Shown here in pieces: positions 51,430 to 59,780 of a DNA stretch of 64,000 bases. The position numbers and the translations under genes are program-made. The DNA is from CAZMHL01 sp045605445 (GTDB lineage Bacteria > Bacillota > Clostridia > RGIG6154). The notes below the pieces were generated by a model, which saw only the letters and a list, made by a program, of their open reading frames with translations, ran no database searches and was not told the origin of the DNA. How positions within the stretch are numbered: the first letter of the stretch is position 1; each line of letters opens with the position of its first letter. Where the stretch lies: the NCBI GenBank assembly GCA_045605445.1, contig JAZUPZ010000004.1, positions 1 through 64,000 of the forward strand, in the 5' to 3' direction.

Positions 51430-51476
51430 CCGAAATGAGCCTTGCCGTACCAAAGTACTGTCTGCGTCCATTTCGG
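51430..51476. repeat. Hairpin element with GTAC core (family member 2)
   Basis: Stem CCGAAATG / CATTTCGG enclosing TTGCCGTACCAAAGTACTG, 20 of 23 positions identical over the core (51442-51464) with 20770-20792. Confidence 0.65.
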
Positions 51477-51605
51477 CGAAATACACTTTCCTTTTTCTTT
51501 TTATTTTAATAAAATATAAGGCGTAAGGGGGCTGCCTGAGAATAAAGGTCTGTTTGCATCATATATATATGGCGACAGACTTTTTTGTTTGGAAGGAAGA
51601 AGAAA

Positions 51606-53009
51606 ATGAATTTTAATGAAACACTTTCAAGGTTAAGCTCCTTTTTGTGGGGAACTCCTCTTGTTACTCTTATTCTTGTTACAGGAATATGGCTTACCTT
51701 AAGACTGAGGTTTATTCAGGTTTTTCACCTGAAAAAAGCGCTGAAATTTATGGTAACCAATGAGAAGGGGGGGAGGGGCGAGGTTTCAAGTTTTGGAGCT
51801 CTCTGCACAGCCCTTTCTGCCACAATCGGAACGGGAAATATAGTCGGCGTTGCAACCGCCCTTTGTGCGGGAGGTCCCGGTGCATTGTTCTGGATGTGGA
51901 TTGCGGCGTTTTTTTCAATGGCAACAAAATATGCCGAGGGCTTTCTTGCGGTAAAATATCGTCAGTTTGACAAAAAAGGAAATGTTCTGGGCGGACCTTT
52001 TTATTATATTGAAAAAGGAATGGGGAAGGAGTGGCGATGGCTTGCTCTTCTTTTTGCCTTTTTCGGTGCGGCGGCAGGAGTAATGGGAATAGGAACAATA
52101 ACCCAGGTTAACGGAATAACCTCAGCAGTATCCGATTTTTTTGACCCCTCCGCCACAAACTGTATAACTCTGTTTGGAAATAACTATACTTATGCAACGG
52201 TTGTATCGGGACTTATAACGGGAGTGCTCTCCGGCGTTGTGATAATCGGAGGAATAAAGCGAATTTCAAAGGTAGCTTCGGTGGTTGTCCCCTTTATGGC
52301 TGTTCTTTATATTTCCTTTACGGTTTTGGTTCTGATATATAATTTTGAAAAAATCCCCGGGGCAATAACAACTGTGATTACCTGTGCCTTTAATCCCCGT
52401 GCGGCGGCAGGAGGGATATACGGAATAACTCTTAAAGAGGTTGTAAGCAAAGGCGTTTCAAGAGGGATTTTTACCAACGAGGCGGGGCTTGGCTCTGCTC
52501 CCATAGCTGCCGCTGCGGCTCAGACAAAGGACAAGGTAAGGCAGGGGCTTGTTACAATGACGGGCACCTTTATAGATACTATCGTTATGTGTACAATGAC
52601 CGGGCTTGCGGTGGTAATTGCCAATGCCTGCGACCCTGCAATAGGGCTTGAAGGGGCAGCTGTAACCTCTTATGCCTACCGTACCTGCCTGCCCTTCAAG
52701 CCGGAAATAAGTGCCTTTGTTCTTATGCTGTCTCTGGTGTTTTTTGCCTTTTCAACAATAATAGGCTGGAACTACTACGGAGAAAAATGTCTTGAATATC
52801 TGGCGGGGAGAAATAAAAGAAAGGTTATGATGTACCGGGTTCTGTATATCCTTTCGGTTTTTGCCGGCCCGTATCTTACAGTAAATTCAGCCTTTAATCT
52901 GGCAGATGTTTTCAATGCCCTTATGGCGCTGCCAAACCTTGTTGCGCTCCTTGCTTTAAGCTCTGAGGTTGCAACGGAAACAAAAAAATATTTTGAAAGA
53001 AGCTTTTGA
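51606..53009 (+). CDS. Sodium:alanine/glycine symporter (AGCS family, AlsT-like)
   Basis: 467-residue membrane protein with about ten segments. Family markers: FGALCTALSATIGTGNIVGV, GGPGALFWMWIAAFFSMATK, GPFYYIEKGMG and GIFTNEAGLGSAPIAAAAAQ. It imports alanine or glycine with Na+. The ATG at 51606 is preferred over an in-frame TTG seven codons upstream because GGAAGGAAG is spaced for it. A hairpin with T run sits just upstream (51549-51586), so attenuation is possible. Confidence 0.93.
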   Translation: MNFNETLSRLSSFLWGTPLVTLILVTGIWLTLRLRFIQVFHLKKALKFMVTNEKGGRGEVSSFGALCTALSATIGTGNIVGVATALCAGGPGALFWMWIAAFFSMATKYAEGFLAVKYRQFDKKGNVLGGPFYYIEKGMGKEWRWLALLFAFFGAAAGVMGIGTITQVNGITSAVSDFFDPSATNCITLFGNNYTYATVVSGLITGVLSGVVIIGGIKRISKVASVVVPFMAVLYISFTVLVLIYNFEKIPGAITTVITCAFNPRAAAGGIYGITLKEVVSKGVSRGIFTNEAGLGSAPIAAAAAQTKDKVRQGLVTMTGTFIDTIVMCTMTGLAVVIANACDPAIGLEGAAVTSYAYRTCLPFKPEISAFVLMLSLVFFAFSTIIGWNYYGEKCLEYLAGRNKRKVMMYRVLYILSVFAGPYLTVNSAFNLADVFNALMALPNLVALLALSSEVATETKKYFERSF

Positions 53010-53100
53010 AAAATATCCCCCTTGCCAAAGAAAAGAAAAAATGGTGTAAAATTAGAGTGGAAAAACACAAAAAGCGGGAGAAATTTTCTTTAAAAAAGTG

Positions 53101-53129
53101 TTGACAAAAAAATTTTTTTGTAATATTAT
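53101..53129 (+). promoter_or_regulatory. Promoter ahead of small reading frames
   Basis: TTGACA, 17 bp, TATTAT, 63 bp before the ATG at 53192. Confidence 0.8.
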
Positions 53130-53191
53130 GTAAAATGAGAAGGAATTTCCCCTTTTATGTAGAATAATAAAATCTCAAGAGGTGAAATTCT

Positions 53192-53284
53192 ATGTCAACA
53201 ACACTTAAAATATTGAGAACAGGAGGAGCTGTCGGTGAAAAATCTAAAAATTTTAACAAGGGCAATAAAGAAAAGCTATCTTAA
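53192..53284 (+). CDS. Short peptide reading frame (30 residues)
   Basis: ATG after AGAGGTGAAATTCT, a good ribosome site. The product is MSTTLKILRTGGAVGEKSKN, then FNKGNKEKLS: basic, hydrophilic, no signal or membrane segment. It is overlapped in the +1 frame by the frame at 53235. It could be a real small protein or a leader peptide coupling translation; no relative is recognised. Confidence 0.45.
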   Translation: MSTTLKILRTGGAVGEKSKNFNKGNKEKLS

Positions 53285-53483
53285 CATCGAGCGTATTTTA
53301 TGTATAAATACAGCTTTATTTTCTTACGCCGCCGAGCAGGGATACAACGCGGCAGTGGGTTTGTTTTCAGGGAACAATATTATATCAAAGGCAGCTTTGG
53401 CATTGTTTAACGTGTTTTTGACGAAACGCAGTAAACCCGAACGCTTTAAAGACGGAGCCCCTTTATGGGGATACGGCTTTTAA
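53235..53483 (+). CDS. Small hypothetical protein (82 residues)
   Basis: GTG start eight bases after AGGAGG, in the +1 frame relative to the short peptide. The product begins basic (MKNLKILTRAIKKSYLNIER), has a moderately hydrophobic middle (TALFSYAAEQGYNAAVGLFS) and ends KPERFKDGAPLWGYGF. Not recognised. It is followed at 53530 by a terminator, so it is separated from the Lon-like gene. Either this frame or the 30-residue one may be the true product. Confidence 0.4.
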   Translation: MKNLKILTRAIKKSYLNIERILCINTALFSYAAEQGYNAAVGLFSGNNIISKAALALFNVFLTKRSKPERFKDGAPLWGYGF

Positions 53484-53529
53484 CAAACGTCGGCTTTTTA
53501 TCAGTCTTAAAACAGGTGAAATAATGCCA

Positions 53530-53556
53530 GGGTGCAAATTGTTGCACTCTTTTTTG
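53530..53556 (+). terminator. Terminator before the Lon-like gene
   Basis: GGGTGCAA / TTGCACTC stem (one G-T pair), loop ATTG, then TCTTTTTT. Confidence 0.7.
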
Positions 53557-53612
53557 TACCCTGAAAACATATTGTTTCACATAATACGCTGTTGAAAAAG
53601 GGAGGAATATTT

Positions 53613-56600
53613 ATGAAACGTGATGTTCACAACGAAGAGTTTTTTGACAACGAGCTTTTAGATGTGGATTACGACAAGGCTTTTAACCCGGAAGAGAAAA
53701 AGGGCGGCAAATGTATCGGCGTTATAAGAAGAATAATAATTCCGAACACGCCTGATGAGCCTTATGAGCTTCTTGTTTATGACCGTGATAACAGAAAAAA
53801 GCTGGTTCTTTATGTGGAAAACGGTGAAAAGCTTTTTACCCAGATCCTTATAAAGAACGAGAAATACGGCTTTTTGTACGAAGAAAAAGACGGAAAGAAT
53901 TACGCTGGCTTTGTTTTTCACGCTGTAAAGAACAAAGAGAATGACTTCGAAAGGCGTATAGACGCTGTAAAGGTTAGCGAAAGAGGCTATGTGGGCCCGA
54001 GTATTGATGCTAAATACTGGAAATATCTGGGAGAAAAGGTTATTGTAGGCCTTGAAGTGGAAGGCGTTGTGATAAATAAAAGAACAGAAGAACTATCCAA
54101 TCATATCAATACAAGATTCTCTCTTGTTACAAAAACAGGCAAAACAGAATGTTGCATTCTTGGAAGTCTTTTTAGTCAGGGGGAGCTTTTCAACAAAGCT
54201 GAGCTTATTCAGAACAGTCTGTATCAGCTTAAAGGCTATTATTGCGAGGGTGTGTACTATGTAACCTGCTGGGATGAGGTTACAAGCGTTTCCAAGGAGG
54301 AATATATGAAGGGTATTGAAACTACGGTAGAAATCAGAGGGTGTATAAAATTCAGAGAATTTCCTGCGCCCGGAGAACAAAAGGTTGTTTTCTCCGTTGT
54401 AAGCGGAAATGAAAGCTATGATGTTGTTATTGACAGGGTAAAGGCAAAGGGCAAGGACGAGCTTCGTGAGGGAGAAGAATATATTCTTACCTGTGAAAGT
54501 ACGGAAAAGGGCTACGAGGTAATAAGCTACAGCCGTTGCCTTATAGACCTTGACGATCTTCCCCGTGAAGGAGAAGACGGCAATGCCCATCGCAGAGAGG
54601 TTTTAAAGAAACTGGATCAGAAAATCTTCGGTGAGGCGTGCATCAAAAAAGAGTCGGGCTTTGTTCCGCTGGGAATCAGGCTTTCGGGAATTCCCGAAAG
54701 AGTTGAAACAAAGGGAGAAATGGTTTTCTTTATTTTAAGGGAAAGCCTGTCAAAATATATATGTGTATATAACCCTGCCCTGACGGGCACCGTTAAGTGT
54801 GACCAGCTTATAAATTCCTGTCAGAAAATAGAGCTTTACGGAGCCCTGGGTAAAAGTGTTGTTTATGTAAGAAATTACACTATGCTTGCCTCGGATGAAA
54901 TTCAGATAAGAAGCTTAAGACCAAGTAATAAAAGAAACAAAAAGATGGCTGACCTGCTTGAGGATGAGGCAAAAGAAGAGAAAAGAGATAAATATACAAA
55001 GGTTGCAAATGCAGGCAGAGCCGGCATAGAAGACGAGGACGATCTTTATTCAAAATTCCTCAGCAAACAGGAATATTATCCTCCTGAGGTTCAGACGGCA
55101 ATTATCAGAGCAATGAGAGATTCCTCTCTTAAAAGCTATCAGAAGAAAAAGGTTTTAGAGCCTCTTGTAAATGCTCCCTGGTCAAGACAGCTTGAACTTA
55201 AAACAGATGCAAAGTATCTTATGGACAAGCTTAATGAAACTCACTACGGTCAGGAGTATCTTAAAAAAGCAATAATTAAAATTCTCGGAGCTTACGAAAG
55301 CAAAACCGAGGGCAAGGGAATGGTGCTTCTTGTGAGCGGCCCTCCCGGGGTTGGTAAAACAACTCTTTTCCAGAGCGCGGCAAAGGCGGCAGGTATGCCT
55401 TTTGCAAAAATAACTCTTAACGGAATTGACACGCCGTATTTCCTTAAAGGAACTCCCCGTCTTTATGACAACGCCATCACCGGCGAAATCGTAAGAGTAA
55501 TAGGCGAAGTGGGAGACAGAGCAATGATTCTTCTTGATGAGGTTGACAAAATGGCAACCAACGGCAAGGAGGGAAACCCCTATACTGCGCTTTACGACCT
55601 TCTTGATACCGATGCTCTGTTTCAGGACAGCTTTGTGGAATCGGGAATTTCTCTTAAGGACACAGTTTTCGTTATGACGGCAAACGACCTTGCCTCTGTT
55701 CCTACTCCGATTATCGACAGGGCAACAATGATAAGCGTTCCCGACTATACACAAGAGGAAAAGTTTGCCATAACCAAAGACTATGTAATTCCAAAGGCAA
55801 TGAAGAAGTATCAGCTTAACGGAAAGGTTATTCATTGGGATGAAGATATTATAAGTGACATTGCCAACCGTTTTTCAATAACCAACGGCGTGCGAGACAT
55901 TGAAAGAAACGTAAACAGCGTTATAAGATCGGCTCTTGGTCATATGAAGCTTGAAAATTCCGGGGAAATTACCGTAAATAATACCAATGTAAGAGAGCTG
56001 GTAGACCTTCCTCCGGTAGGAAGAGAAAGAATTGAACAGGAAATTTCCGGACTTAAAAACAAGTTCAGATGCTACAAAACAGAATACGGTAAAGAGGTTT
56101 GCGATGCCATTGCAATGAAGTTTGTAAAATACGATTCCTGCAAAAACGACGTCGACCGTGAGCTTTTAAGAAAACAGCTTTATCAGCTTGTAAATGTTGT
56201 TCCGGGAAAACGTGCCGAAAAATATAACTTAAAGAAAATAAAAGAACGCCTTGACAGTACCCATCATTCAATGGAAGAGGTTAAGGAGCAAATTCTTATG
56301 AGCTTTGCGGGAATGAACGCTTCAAAGAAAAACGGCGCAAGATGTATGCTTCTGAACGGCCCCTACGGTGTAGGAAAAACAAGCATCTGTAAAACAATTG
56401 CAGATGCGATGGACAGAAAATTTGTTAAAATTTCCCTTAACGGTGTTGACGATGTTCACTTCATCAAAGGCCATAACGAGAGCTATAAAAATGCAGAGGG
56501 CGGAGCAATAATGAAAACTCTTGCCGATAACGGAACCGATGCTCTTCTTATTCTTCTCGATGAGGTTGACAAAATGTCGAAAGGCGCTTCGGGAAATCCT

Positions 56601-57599
56601 TATGATGCTCTTATCGACCTTCTGGACGATTCGGGAATTTTTACCGATTCCTTTACAAATGTTCCTGTCGACATTTCAAACGTTTTCTTTATCGCAACCT
56701 CGAACATAAAGGAAAATATTCCTGTTGCTGTAATGGACAGAATGGAGCTTATTGAGCTTTCCGGTTACTGCGAAGAGGAAAAACAGACTATTGCCGAGGA
56801 ATATATTATTCCTGCTAAGCTTAAAAAGTACAGAGTTGAGAAAACCCTGGAAATTCCCTCCGAAACCGTAGCCTTTATCGTTTCCAATTACGGAAAGGCA
56901 TTTGGTATGCGCGATGTAGACAAGGCGGTAGACAAAATAATCCGTAAGGCACTCAAGGAACGTGAGCTTGGAAACAAAATAAAGAACGTAAGTACAGAAT
57001 TTGTTGAAAAAACCCTTGGCGCAAAGCCTCTCAAAAGAGGAAACGTAGCCTCTTCGGGAGTTTCAAGACCGGGAATTGCAAGAGCTCTTGCAGTAAGCGG
57101 AAATTCGGGTACAACCTTTGCAATTCAGGTTGCTTCTAATCCTTACGGCACAAAGGATGAAATAACGGGACTTCCGAAACAGAGCACTCTTGACAGTATA
57201 AAAATTGCCAAATATTTAGTAAGCAAACTTCTTGGCAAGGAGCTTAAACCGGTATGTATTCACTTTGCAGAGGGCGGAATTGAAAAAGACGGTCCTTCTG
57301 CAGGTATAACTCTCTTTTCGGCAATCTATTCTCATTTTACCGGAAAAGAAATCAGCCGCAATATAGCCTTTACCGGAGAAATTGACCTGTTCGGGGACAT
57401 ATGGCCCATAGGCGGGGTAGACCTTAAGCTTACTGCAGCTGAAAACGAGGGCTGCACAGAGGTGTTTATCCCTGTGGCAAACTACAAACAACTGGTTGAA
57501 AACGGAACGCTTGGAAAATACAAGTGCAGAGTTATTCCCGTTGAAAACGTAAAAGAGCTTGTGGGAGAGCTGTTTGAAACGGAAATAAACGCCGCTTAA
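53613..57599 (+). CDS. Double-AAA+ Lon-type ATP-dependent protease
   Basis: 1328 residues, far larger than LonA (~780). The first ~470 residues are an unrecognised, largely beta-rich region. A Lon-type AAA+ module follows with Walker A GPPGVGKTTL (~576), Walker B AMILLDEVDKM (~637) and TANDLASVPTPIIDRATMIS. A second complete module has NGPYGVGKTSI (~915), LLILLDEVDKM (~977) and TSNIKENIPVAVMDRMELIE. One Lon peptidase domain ends the protein: KDGPSAG gives catalytic Ser ~1229 and GGVDLKLTAA Lys ~1272, 43 apart as in E. coli Lon (679/722). It should unfold and degrade proteins in the cytoplasm; the N-terminal substrate-recognition part is new to me. The ATG at 53613 follows GGGAGGA. Confidence 0.93.
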   Translation: MKRDVHNEEFFDNELLDVDYDKAFNPEEKKGGKCIGVIRRIIIPNTPDEPYELLVYDRDNRKKLVLYVENGEKLFTQILIKNEKYGFLYEEKDGKNYAGFVFHAVKNKENDFERRIDAVKVSERGYVGPSIDAKYWKYLGEKVIVGLEVEGVVINKRTEELSNHINTRFSLVTKTGKTECCILGSLFSQGELFNKAELIQNSLYQLKGYYCEGVYYVTCWDEVTSVSKEEYMKGIETTVEIRGCIKFREFPAPGEQKVVFSVVSGNESYDVVIDRVKAKGKDELREGEEYILTCESTEKGYEVISYSRCLIDLDDLPREGEDGNAHRREVLKKLDQKIFGEACIKKESGFVPLGIRLSGIPERVETKGEMVFFILRESLSKYICVYNPALTGTVKCDQLINSCQKIELYGALGKSVVYVRNYTMLASDEIQIRSLRPSNKRNKKMADLLEDEAKEEKRDKYTKVANAGRAGIEDEDDLYSKFLSKQEYYPPEVQTAIIRAMRDSSLKSYQKKKVLEPLVNAPWSRQLELKTDAKYLMDKLNETHYGQEYLKKAIIKILGAYESKTEGKGMVLLVSGPPGVGKTTLFQSAAKAAGMPFAKITLNGIDTPYFLKGTPRLYDNAITGEIVRVIGEVGDRAMILLDEVDKMATNGKEGNPYTALYDLLDTDALFQDSFVESGISLKDTVFVMTANDLASVPTPIIDRATMISVPDYTQEEKFAITKDYVIPKAMKKYQLNGKVIHWDEDIISDIANRFSITNGVRDIERNVNSVIRSALGHMKLENSGEITVNNTNVRELVDLPPVGRERIEQEISGLKNKFRCYKTEYGKEVCDAIAMKFVKYDSCKNDVDRELLRKQLYQLVNVVPGKRAEKYNLKKIKERLDSTHHSMEEVKEQILMSFAGMNASKKNGARCMLLNGPYGVGKTSICKTIADAMDRKFVKISLNGVDDVHFIKGHNESYKNAEGGAIMKTLADNGTDALLILLDEVDKMSKGASGNPYDALIDLLDDSGIFTDSFTNVPVDISNVFFIATSNIKENIPVAVMDRMELIELSGYCEEEKQTIAEEYIIPAKLKKYRVEKTLEIPSETVAFIVSNYGKAFGMRDVDKAVDKIIRKALKERELGNKIKNVSTEFVEKTLGAKPLKRGNVASSGVSRPGIARALAVSGNSGTTFAIQVASNPYGTKDEITGLPKQSTLDSIKIAKYLVSKLLGKELKPVCIHFAEGGIEKDGPSAGITLFSAIYSHFTGKEISRNIAFTGEIDLFGDIWPIGGVDLKLTAAENEGCTEVFIPVANYKQLVENGTLGKYKCRVIPVENVKELVGELFETEINAA

Positions 57600-57662
57600 T
57601 CTGTGGGGAGAGAAAAACTCTCCCTGCCGGTTAAAAGGCAACTAAAGAAAAGGATGAAAAAA

Positions 57663-58067
57663 ATGATTAACCTGAAAATTCTTGATGAAACCAAAGCAAA
57701 GGAATATTACGGCGAGCTTGAGACCCAATGTATTCTTAATGAAAAAAACTCGGTTTTTATGAATCCCGAGGAAATAAGAAAGCAAATGAACATAAAAAAA
57801 GGGGATAAGTTCCTGCTTGTTCACTTCAAAGGGAGTTTTGAAAGCTTTAAAGAGGAGTTTAACTTTGTCAGAATGCCCTGGATTTATACAAATGTGGTAG
57901 TGCTTTTAAGAGTAAGCAAATATCTTAAGGCAGAAGAGCTTGAAAAATTGTACTCTGTGGTTTCAGACTGTTTGGGTAATCAGGGGGAAAGCTTAAGCAT
58001 AAGCTATATTTTAACCGACAGGGAGGAAATCTTAGGCGAGGTAGAGCTTATACTCAAGGTATGGTAA
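57663..58067 (+). CDS. Hypothetical protein cotranscribed with the Lon-type protease
   Basis: 134 residues, soluble, no signal peptide. The ATG at 57663 is nine bases after AAGGA; upstream in-frame ATGs are too close to it. Features: ETQCILNEKNSVFMNPEEIR, KKGDKFLLVHFKGSFESFKE and LEKLYSVVSDCLGNQGESLS. No family is recognised. It lies 63 bp after the protease with no terminator between them, so it may be an adaptor, substrate or regulator of it. Followed by a strong terminator. Confidence 0.65.
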   Translation: MINLKILDETKAKEYYGELETQCILNEKNSVFMNPEEIRKQMNIKKGDKFLLVHFKGSFESFKEEFNFVRMPWIYTNVVVLLRVSKYLKAEELEKLYSVVSDCLGNQGESLSISYILTDREEILGEVELILKVW

Positions 58068-58083
58068 AAAGCAAACATATCAC

Positions 58084-58126
58084 AAAACCCACACAACGCT
58101 TATTCAAAGCATTGTGTGGGTTTTCA
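58084..58126. terminator. Bidirectional intrinsic terminator
   Basis: 13-bp stem AAAACCCACACAA / TTGTGTGGGTTTT with inner pairing GCTT / AAGC. Confidence 0.92.
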
Positions 58127-58177
58127 TTTAATTTGAAAGTGTTCTTACGGACACTGTCATTTTACAGTTTCTTTTTT

Positions 58178-58945
58178 TTATTCGTTATTTTTGCTGTACA
58201 GTATCATAAGTCCTTTGAGAAGAAGAGCATCGTCAAGAATGATTTTGCTTTTGCAAAGGGGAACAACAATCTGGGCAAGACCGCCTGTTGCAACTACGGT
58301 GCAATTTTCTCCCATCTGTTCGTTAATGTTTTCTATAATTCCGTCGAGCGCTCCTGCATTACCGTACATAAGACCGCTTCTGATACAGTCGGTAGTATTG
58401 GTGCCGATGATTTTTTTAGGCTTTTCAAGAGCAATGCTCTGAAGCTTGGAGGTTCTGTTCACCAGAGCGTCGTGAGAAATAACAACGCCGGGAAGAATAC
58501 ATCCGCCGATATATTCCTTTTTTTCGTTGATAACCGAAACTGTGGTTGCAGTACCCATATCAATCAGAATCAAAGGGGTTTTGTATTTGGCAACCCCTGC
58601 AACCGCCGAAACAAGAAGGTCAGAGCCCAGCTGAGCCGGATTGTCAATTTTTATGCTTATTCCTGTTTTTATTCCCGGTTCAACTACAAGAACCTTTATT
58701 TTTGCAATTTTTTCTATAGCCTGCTTAACGTTGTTTGTAACGTTTGGAACAACAGATGAAATAATTGCCCCTTCAAGGTCAGAGGGACTTATGTTATACA
58801 TTTCAAATGCGGTTTTCATCATTGAGGCGTATTCAAGTCTTGTAGCAAGATGGTTTGTTGACATTCTTTCAATAAAAACAACCTCGCCGTCTTTTATACA
58901 TCCCAAAACTATCTGGGTATTACCGATATCAACTGCAAGTACCAT
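58178..58945 (-). CDS. coaX: Type III pantothenate kinase
   Basis: 255 residues: MVLAVDIGNTQIVLGCIKDG (phosphate loop), PAQLGSDLLVSAVAGVAKY, PLILIDMGTATTVSVINEKK and GGCILPGVVISHDALVNRTS, the CoaX signature set of the ASKHA fold. It phosphorylates pantothenate, the first step of coenzyme A synthesis. It starts 4 bp after the ECF transporter gene and ends close to the terminator. Confidence 0.96.
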   Translation of the reverse strand: MVLAVDIGNTQIVLGCIKDGEVVFIERMSTNHLATRLEYASMMKTAFEMYNISPSDLEGAIISSVVPNVTNNVKQAIEKIAKIKVLVVEPGIKTGISIKIDNPAQLGSDLLVSAVAGVAKYKTPLILIDMGTATTVSVINEKKEYIGGCILPGVVISHDALVNRTSKLQSIALEKPKKIIGTNTTDCIRSGLMYGNAGALDGIIENINEQMGENCTVVATGGLAQIVVPLCKSKIILDDALLLKGLMILYSKNNE

Positions 58946-58949
58946 ATAC

Positions 58950-59525
58950 CTATCTCCTTATTGCTTTCATAATCTGAACAACGGCGGGAGCAAGAACAAT
59001 GTTAATTGCAAGCTCAACAAGGAAGTTTCCGCCTACAAGAACGAAAATTATATAGTGTCCTACAGCGCTGCCGCCTGCCCACTGAGTAATAGTTTCCATA
59101 AAGAACAAAAAGCATCCCAATAAAAATATTCCTGTGTTTACGCAGGGGCATACAACTGCCGCTGCCATTGTTGAAAGATAGCTGTTGCCCGAAAGCTTTT
59201 TGATTGCCTGAAAGGTAACGCCCGCAAGAAGGCCGCAAAGTGTACCTTTTGCAAGAACCGTAATAACGGTTCCGATAACGTTAACTGTAAGAAAAGCTGC
59301 CGCATCGCCACTTGCAAGAACAACTACGCCGAAAACAAAACCAAGCCATGCGCCGATTTTAGTTCCGCAGGTTGCCGCACCGATTACGATAGGGATAAGC
59401 ACCAGCGAAATTGAAAATGGCCCGAATTTTACAAAACTGCCCATATACTGAAGCAGTACCACCAGAGCTGTCAAAACAGCCGCCATTACCAACCTTTGAG
59501 TTGACATTCCTTTTGTTTTTTCCAT
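58950..59525 (-). CDS. ECF transporter S component, probable pantothenate transporter
   Basis: 191 residues with about six hydrophobic segments and the ECF S-component N-terminus (RLVMAAVLTALVVLLQYM, FGPFSISLVLIPIVIGAATC). The family PanT/related proteins bind vitamins and use the shared EcfAAT module. The 4-bp gap to coaX makes pantothenate the likely substrate. The start follows AGGAGGAATTTA. A ~130-base leader precedes it. Confidence 0.85.
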   Translation of the reverse strand: MEKTKGMSTQRLVMAAVLTALVVLLQYMGSFVKFGPFSISLVLIPIVIGAATCGTKIGAWLGFVFGVVVLASGDAAAFLTVNVIGTVITVLAKGTLCGLLAGVTFQAIKKLSGNSYLSTMAAAVVCPCVNTGIFLLGCFLFFMETITQWAGGSAVGHYIIFVLVGGNFLVELAINIVLAPAVVQIMKAIRR

Positions 59526-59660
59526 ATTAAATTCCTCCTGTTATTGTCCCGTTTACGGGTACATTACATTTCATAATAATGTTTTAAGGTGCAAATGTCA
59601 GATTCCTGAAGAATACCTGCATATAATTAAAAGTACCTCTTTTTATTATTATGATGGTTA

Positions 59661-59689
59661 ATTATAACAAAAAAAAAGGAAAAAGTCCA
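59661..59689 (-). promoter_or_regulatory. Promoter of the ECF S-component/coaX operon
   Basis: Minus strand: TGGACT, 17 bp, TATAAT. The ~130-base leader to the start codon contains a CCCG / CGGG hairpin near the ribosome site and a TGCAGG...CCTGAA-type inverted segment. Confidence 0.6.
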
Positions 59690-59721
59690 CAATTATTTCA
59701 CAAAATCATCAAAATAGGTAA

Positions 59722-59749
59722 TTGTAAAAATGTATAAATATGGTATAAT
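59722..59749 (+). promoter_or_regulatory. Promoter of the P-type ATPase gene
   Basis: TTGTAA, 16 bp, TATAAT. Confidence 0.65.
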
Positions 59750-59780
59750 GTATTTTAGCAGTGATAAGGAGGAATGATAA

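Larger units (their letters stand above)
51257..51605. other. Intergenic region with several hairpins
   Basis: 349 bp with no credible gene. It holds the terminator at 51268-51294, an imperfect inverted repeat with ACAGAGC / GCTCTGT ends (~51386-51417), a GTAC-core hairpin element (51430-51476) and a GTCTGT...ACAGAC hairpin followed by TTTTTT just before the symporter gene (51549-51586). Confidence 0.6.

Noticed and set aside
58061..58759. 232-codon plus-strand frame opposite coaX
   Set aside because: It starts inside the terminator region and is antisense to canonical CoaX; no family features.
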